Assembly: GCF_000208865.1 (NCBI RefSeq)
Contig: NC_018390.1
Coordinates: 2,932,270 to 2,996,269 of the forward strand
Direction: 5' to 3'
DNA from: Neospora caninum Liverpool
Lineage: Eukaryota > Apicomplexa > Conoidasida > Eucoccidiorida > Sarcocystidae
Length of the DNA stretch: 64,000 nucleotides
In this document: piece after piece, positions 58,634-64,000 of the stretch
Position numbering within the stretch: the first letter of the stretch is position 1
Layout of the letters: each line of letters begins with the position of its first letter
Notes under the pieces: generated by a model
Seen by the model: only the letters and a program-made list of their open reading frames with translations
What the model was told of the DNA's origin: nothing
Database searches by the model: none
Translations under genes and position numbers: made by a program

Positions 58634-61600
58634 GTGAAAGGCATAGGCTGCTGTGTGAGTCGAGCGTCCAGCCGCGCCGTGTACGGCTTGGGGCTATTTC
58701 GCGCACAAGACAAGGAACAGTGGCAGACGGCCTCTCCGGCAACGGCAAGTTCACATGCAGGAGCAGGATTTGTCCCGTGCAGGACGTCCGCAGAAATTGC
58801 ACATTTCATGGTTTACTCCAGACAGCTGTCTTCGTTTCCAGGCATTTTCGGCAACGGGAGAAAAGATTTCCCTTGCTTCCTTCTGAAGGCGCTGCAGATG
58901 GGGTTCGATACACCATAATCGAAGCCGGAACGTCTGCTGCTACAGGTCCCACGATGGGTGAAGCTGATCGGCACAGCGCGGACGGCGTTCGTCTCTGGTA
59001 TGAACGTACTGTGGTCCACGGCAGCAGTTCCGCTTTCGAGACATCCACGAAATTTACGTGACTCAGCGGATGTAAACGGCACGATGCAACCTGTCTCTGT
59101 TTCCCAGGACTGGCTCTACGTGGCTAACCGTGCTACCACTGAACTGCCTTTAGAGGTGTCGTCTGTTGTGTAACTTCAAAAGCTTGTCCATGGTGTGCAC
59201 GAATCATTATTTTTGGTGACAGATTCGCATGGAATTGCTCAGTTAGCTCCTGGCACATGGAATATATTAAATGACAATTAGATATAGGGTCTGGCATGCC
59301 CTCTGGGCAATCATGACAGTGACAACTAGCTTCTTCACGGATGTAGCGACACGAGGAGGCAGCAACTCTCGATTCACGGATGAACAGCTCCACGTCTTCG
59401 AGAAACGGTCAAGCTGGCAGTCGTAGCGATGCGCTGTTACTACCGGCGGAAACTGTATCTCTGTTAGCGTGTTGCGTAGTGTGACGTGGTCAGGCACTGC
59501 CGTCAAATTCATGGCTCTTCTGCGAGTCGATGCTGCAGCAGCAATCCCTACACCTGACAGGAGAGAAGGACACTGTTGCTGCGCTGTCAGGATGTCAAGA
59601 GGATATCAGGCTACCAGTAGGGGATGGTTTCACCTCGTAAGCCCAGCTGTTTGTCAGTGAAACGTGTTGGCCAAGAGATCACATGGCTTCTGGTATTCTA
59701 CTTTCAGATCAACACTGGCCACGATGCACTGCACCATTAGTGGATGTGTTCCAAGGTCTTCTTAGCACGGACAGACATGTTCTTGACAATGATTCGGCTG
59801 AAGAGGTGAAGCGTCGTCCAAAAAAGATCCCAACGAAGCATTCACAGTAAAACGGGCTACTATCGTGTGCAGTAGTCATGGACGGAGGCTGTATCTAGAT
59901 GTGTCCCCATTTAGGTGCGATTGATTCTTGGCTTTCACGGAGGGGAAACACTGTCTTCGGGAAGCTCTGGGAGTTATTTATGGCAGTGCCAGACTAATGC
60001 AACCCTGCTTTGGGTGAACGGATACCTGAACATGGATACAGGGTTGAACTGTGGGTTAGTTTCAATGCCCAAGGCAGAGCTCACGATTTTAGATCGGTTG
60101 GTACAGAATATCAAACCTAGCACTAATTAACTGAGTTGGACACGCCGCCAGACCGAACTTATGTCTCAACGAGCCAGGTCGGCGTGTTGTGGCCAACGTA
60201 AGCACGGAAAGACAACGGCTGCCGATGGGAAACGTGAATGCCCTGTACTCACAAGTCACCTTCCGTCCAGCCTGCCTCACGGTCGAAATCACCGTGGTAC
60301 GTAGCAGCTTTAATAGCTGCGGTTCGGCAACCATTGTCCCCGCACAACAAGAGGCAAACGACATGTGGCGCAAATCAGTAAAGTGCAGGAACTTTCACTC
60401 AGTGATGCGCTGTTTTAAATTGGCCAATGAGCCAGAGAACAGGTGTATCAGTCCAAGCCCTCCACACTACCAGCCCACTGGATTCAGACAAGTGGGGCAC
60501 CTGTCTCCTTTTGCTCACCAGCGAGCACTCAGCGTGTATACGCTGCATTCACATGCCGACGCCTGAGAGCGTCAGCTTTCTGAAACTGTCCATCGATTCT
60601 GCGAGCGATCGACGTGATCAAGGTGCTCCAACCGCAGCCTGCTCAAGGTCTTAAAAACCAGTATTCATGTGACTTAGCATATGGTGCAGTTTTCAGCGGA
60701 CGGTAATTATCTGCACTGGGTTCCACAGCTGCAGGTGATTCGGTGCCCCCTAAATTAGGCAACTTCATACGCGCTGCATGCCCAGGTCTTCAATTCCCGT
60801 CCTGTTCTTCACTACCACAGAATACCAACATACCAAGCTCGGTGCCATAACGGTCCGCGGATGTACGTCAAGCCTTCTGGCGGCTTCTGATTGCACAACT
60901 TCCTCGTCGCTATCACACCAAAGCGGAACAAACATTAGGTGCTCGTGCAGCCGAATTCGAGAGCCGCTACTGCGGTGAGCTGCAGTTTAGGCTGATTACG
61001 TTATACTCCGACAGGCGTTTTGTTCATTGCAAAGGTGTCTCTCAGCTAGTGCCAGCTGTAATCGGCTGTGCAAGAGAGTATCTTGTCACTCTCGAACAAC
61101 TGACTGAGGCTTTACATCATCTTCATGGAGTTGTTCTTCATCCAGACTTCAGGCAGCCTTCCGGCATTTGCCATATGCTAACCGGCGGCGTGTTGCAAAG
61201 CACTACATTCCACAATAGACACAGCAGCAGCGCCGATTTCTCCCCCCCCCCCACATCCGGCACGGCATTGAACTGACGTCTGTGCCTCGGTAAAAACCAG
61301 CGTCACCACGTGGTCTGACATTACCCGTAAAAACCGCTTGCGGATGGTGTCAGGTGGACACTCCCATATAAAAAAACCAACATACCCCCTATCACTCAAG
61401 GCATGCAGGCCAACAGGGAAACCTCAGAGACAACAAATTTTGAAAACACAGCTACACGGGAACCACAGGGTTGCATCGTTTTATCCCTTGCAAAGGAGCC
61501 CTCACATGAAATCTGGCCGAGGTGGTCAGTTTGAGACCATCACCCCGTAAAAAGTGTTCGGCAAAATCAGCTGCATTGACGTCGTCTCAAGAGAGCACGT

Positions 61601-62467
61601 CATCTTTCTCGTCGGGATGAGAGAAAGTATCACAGACTCACATGAGCTCAGCACCGATGTTCTCAACTGCAGTTCTCAACGCTGGATTCATCCAGCACCT
61701 GAGAATTACCTCCCGGTATTAAGGAATTAGCCACTATGGCAACAAACATATCCGTGATGTTTCTGAAATCGCTTTTTTGGCTCTTTGAAAGCCTGCTCTC
61801 CCTCACATATGGGAACCAAGAAAAATACAACTGGCAAATTATTACAGGGGTGCCATTTCAAGGCTTGCAAATATGGCGAATGTAATGAAAGATGAAAGAG
61901 AACACGGCTTCTGCTCGTTCGTTGAAGCAGCGCCGGTCACAGATGAACCAGTCGCCCTCTGTGACTACAAAAATCATGAAAAAAACTGGGATCCACGCAG
62001 ATCTGACACTTTAAAAAACGCTAGCACCTTGTCCGCGTAACCGGCTTCGGAGACATCGCGGTCTGTCACATCAACGTGGTGGCAGTTGTGAGCTCAAACC
62101 CCACTCCGTTTCCCAGAGCAGGTAGGGAATACCAAAATTCAGGAAAACCGACGATATCATACCCAATGCCGGTGACACTCTAAAACGGTGCATTTGTTGA
62201 TTCAACTGAAAAGGTGGTCACCCTTGAACACCAGGTCGGAGTCATACACCGCCAGCGAAGCCGAAGTAACGACTACGGTTCGCTGCCTCCCCGTTGGCGC
62301 GTGTGCCATCGCAGTGCAGGTAGTAGAGGCACAATGTACAGCAACACAGTAATCAAAATGCAAAACCGCATTTGAATATACACAGAGTTTCAGCGCGTTG
62401 CTGGCTACCCATCTGTGCTACGGATACTCTGTCTGATACTCCAGACCGGTTCGTTGCGCGGTTCCAC
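58634..62467. other. Region without a supported gene
   Basis: Apart from possible 3' exons of the preceding gene up to about 59.06 kb, I can support no gene here. The longest plus-strand frame, 60189-60566 (about 125 codons), has several Cys and ordinary composition but no in-frame start context or splice pattern that I can defend. The DNA looks more AT-rich than the left half, with an 11-C run at 61242-61252. It includes the 3' region of the gene ending at 62468. Confidence 0.4.
61242..61252. repeat. Poly-C run of 11
   Basis: C homopolymer in the gene-poor stretch at 61.2 kb. Confidence 0.85.
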
Positions 62468-63823
62468 CTAGAATGTGAACCCGGCGCTACGGAAAAGGCC
62501 TTCTTGTACCATGAAGACATCGAGGACTGTAGGCTCTCCCAGCGTTACATCCCCTCCTCCTGACAGATTAAGGCACACGCGCCCTCTAGAAGCTGTCTTC
62601 GCGAATAGGTCGCACATGCCTGTGCACATATACGGCCAACATTCACAATCACCTCTGCAATGCCCGGAAAATTGGGGACCCAACTTTCCCTGTTCGGCGG
62701 GAAAGCATCTTGGCAACGATTCCGTAGCCCCTGTCACGTTGGAGGACCCATAATAGGGTGCACCATTCTGCGGCCTCACTACATGAGACAAGGGTTTAAG
62801 ATGCTCACTAGCCATGAAGGCTTGGCCGAATTCCTCTGTGAACTCCACAACCTCCGGCAACTCTGTGGCAACGACTGCCCCTGTGAGAGCATCGCCGTGC
62901 AGCGGCGTGCCCCGAGGAGATTCCTGGGCTTCATCCTCTGGGTGTCCGACTGAAACATTCTCCTCCGAGTCGCTGGTACAAACAGTTGATAAGTCTGCAG
63001 CAGCCGCCCCATCCGCTTCCGAAGCCGTAACGCTTGCAGCCTCATCATCTTTCATGATTTTCTGGGGCCAACCTGTAAGTACAATTTCCGAGTTCTGTCG
63101 TAAGTCTGCAAGGCTCCCTAGCGTTTTCTGCCTTGACCACGTCAGCGTCCCCGTTTTGTCTTCATCACCTGTTTGATGCCCACACGAAATACAAAATCAC
63201 GAATAAGGTTGAGTCCTAACAACTTTCTTCAGTAGGCCATGTTGCCAGCATTCTATGTATTGACACAGTCAATCCATGTAACGCTTATACGCGCTGGAAT
63301 CCGCAAATTACGCAAATATGTAGCGTAGTTGGAACTAAGACCACCACCAGCAGTAAAACGGGCTACTCGGGCACTGGCTGGCCGTTGGGTAGACTGTTTC
63401 CGCTTAATACTCAGTGCGAAGCAAGCACAATTCGCCATAGATGACGGGGGAGCAACGCTCATGCAACCCGACCACATTAACTAAGTAACGCACTCATGGT
63501 TTGTAAGCGCATTCAGAAAAGACAACGTGCGCAACAAAAGCACTCTTGTTTCCTCAACAAATTCAGCAACTACTTGCTCAGCTCTACACTCTGGGTGAGA
63601 GCTTGTTGGGCACACCTACAAACAACTCACCGAGTGTCTCGAATGAGACGCCAGGAAGCGCCGAACCGACGCAAACTGAAGTCGATGATTTGTCAATGGC
63701 ATACGGGCCATTACCGCCACACTCTGCTTCAGTTCTTCGCATGACGAAGGCTCTACATGAACTAGCGGGGGAGGACCCACGAATGACGTGGCTGAGCATG
63801 TAGTCACGCGCTCCCAGACTGTC
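62468..63823 (-). CDS. 3' end of an unrecognised Cys-containing protein (partial, 5' end beyond window)
   Basis: No recognised family. The last exon is 63168-62468; an uninterrupted frame of 232 codons follows the acceptor catcaaacag in phase 1. The preceding exon ends at a consensus donor (CTCG then gtgagt) at 63631, also phase 1, and the join makes a Gly-Asp-Glu-Asp sequence. Its upstream limit is unclear: either an acceptor before 63823, or a start at the Met at 63799. The protein has an acidic Ser/Asp/Glu-rich middle region and a Cys-rich C-terminal block (CRGDCECWPYMCTGMC), ending ..SAGFTF. The Cys spacing suggests a disulphide-bonded extracellular or lumenal domain; this is an inference. 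No transmembrane segment is visible in this part. Confidence 0.6.
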
Positions 63824-64000
63824 CTTCAGTTACAGCGTCTGCGGCCTTGCTCTCTAGTCCGGCAGTCCAGTGTGGGAAGAAACGAACTCCTCGCTGGGAA
63901 ATGATGCACATTACTTGCAATCCTGACGTGCCTTCCATCAACTCAAAATGGATACAAACCACCAGTTGCTACTTGATATCGGCCGCTGCCTTCGGTCAAC

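Noticed and set aside
63567..63803. Plus-strand exon-like frame (QLLAQLYTLGES.. ending ..TWLSM)
   Set aside because: It looks coding, but the minus-strand reading of the same DNA ends at a consensus gtgagt donor that is phase-matched to the clear 63168-62468 exon. Upstream plus-strand exons would have to overlap that gene.
1..64000. tRNA, rRNA, transposon or CRISPR features
   Set aside because: No cloverleaf, rRNA block, transposase or reverse transcriptase motif, terminal repeat or spaced repeat array was recognised by reading; a covariance-model and repeat scan would be needed to exclude small cases.

Overview
The window reads as nuclear DNA of a coccidian apicomplexan of the Toxoplasma/Neospora/Hammondia group. 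The basis is: intron-rich genes with GT-AG introns of roughly 180-800 bp, Ser/Arg/Ala-rich low-complexity proteins, long (TA)n microsatellites in introns and intergenic DNA, A-rich start contexts (for example tcaaaaaATG), and housekeeping proteins (eIF3i, NatB catalytic subunit, p24, TBC) that look eukaryotic but diverged. The species call is an inference. I saw no operons, tRNA, rRNA, CRISPR or transposase genes. Most genes are multi-exon, so exon limits below come from reading frames joined by phase-compatible splice sites; no transcript data were available.

Layout. 1.0-4.5 kb (-): large disordered Ser/Arg-rich protein with Cys pairs. 6.2-6.9 kb (+): p24/emp24 ER-Golgi cargo receptor. 10.1-15.3 kb (+): six-exon TBC-domain Rab GAP. 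17.5-21.9 kb (+): nine-exon eIF3 subunit i, with one GC-AG intron. 23.3-33.1 kb (-): very large disordered protein with a possible Cys/His zinc site. 34.0-34.6 kb (-) and 34.9-35.8 kb (+): two tiny, head-to-head, multi-exon genes for predicted secretory-pathway proteins. 36.7-46.2 kb (-): about 15 exons encoding a fusion of a multi-pass membrane region, a MORN-like motif and a DUF900-type alpha/beta hydrolase with a recognisable Ser-Asp-His triad. 48.6-51.9 kb (-): unrecognised six-exon protein with a coiled coil and a basic C-terminal helix. 52.9-54.2 kb (+): NAA20, the NatB catalytic subunit. 55.4-57.2 kb (-): HAD-like phosphatase. 57.9-58.6 kb (+): small hypothetical gene. 62.5-63.8 kb (-): 3' end of an unrecognised Cys-containing protein that runs toward the window edge.

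Functionally the window mixes secretory and membrane-traffic genes (p24, TBC, two small signal-peptide proteins), translation and co-translational modification (eIF3i, NAA20) and unassigned enzymes (HAD, DUF900). A recurring arrangement is divergent gene pairs sharing an upstream region (4.5/6.2, 34.6/34.9, 51.9/52.9 and 57.2/57.9 kb). The left 33 kb carries most (TA)n tracts; the right part has fewer and looks less GC-rich by eye. The stretch at 58.7-62.4 kb holds nothing I can call with confidence.
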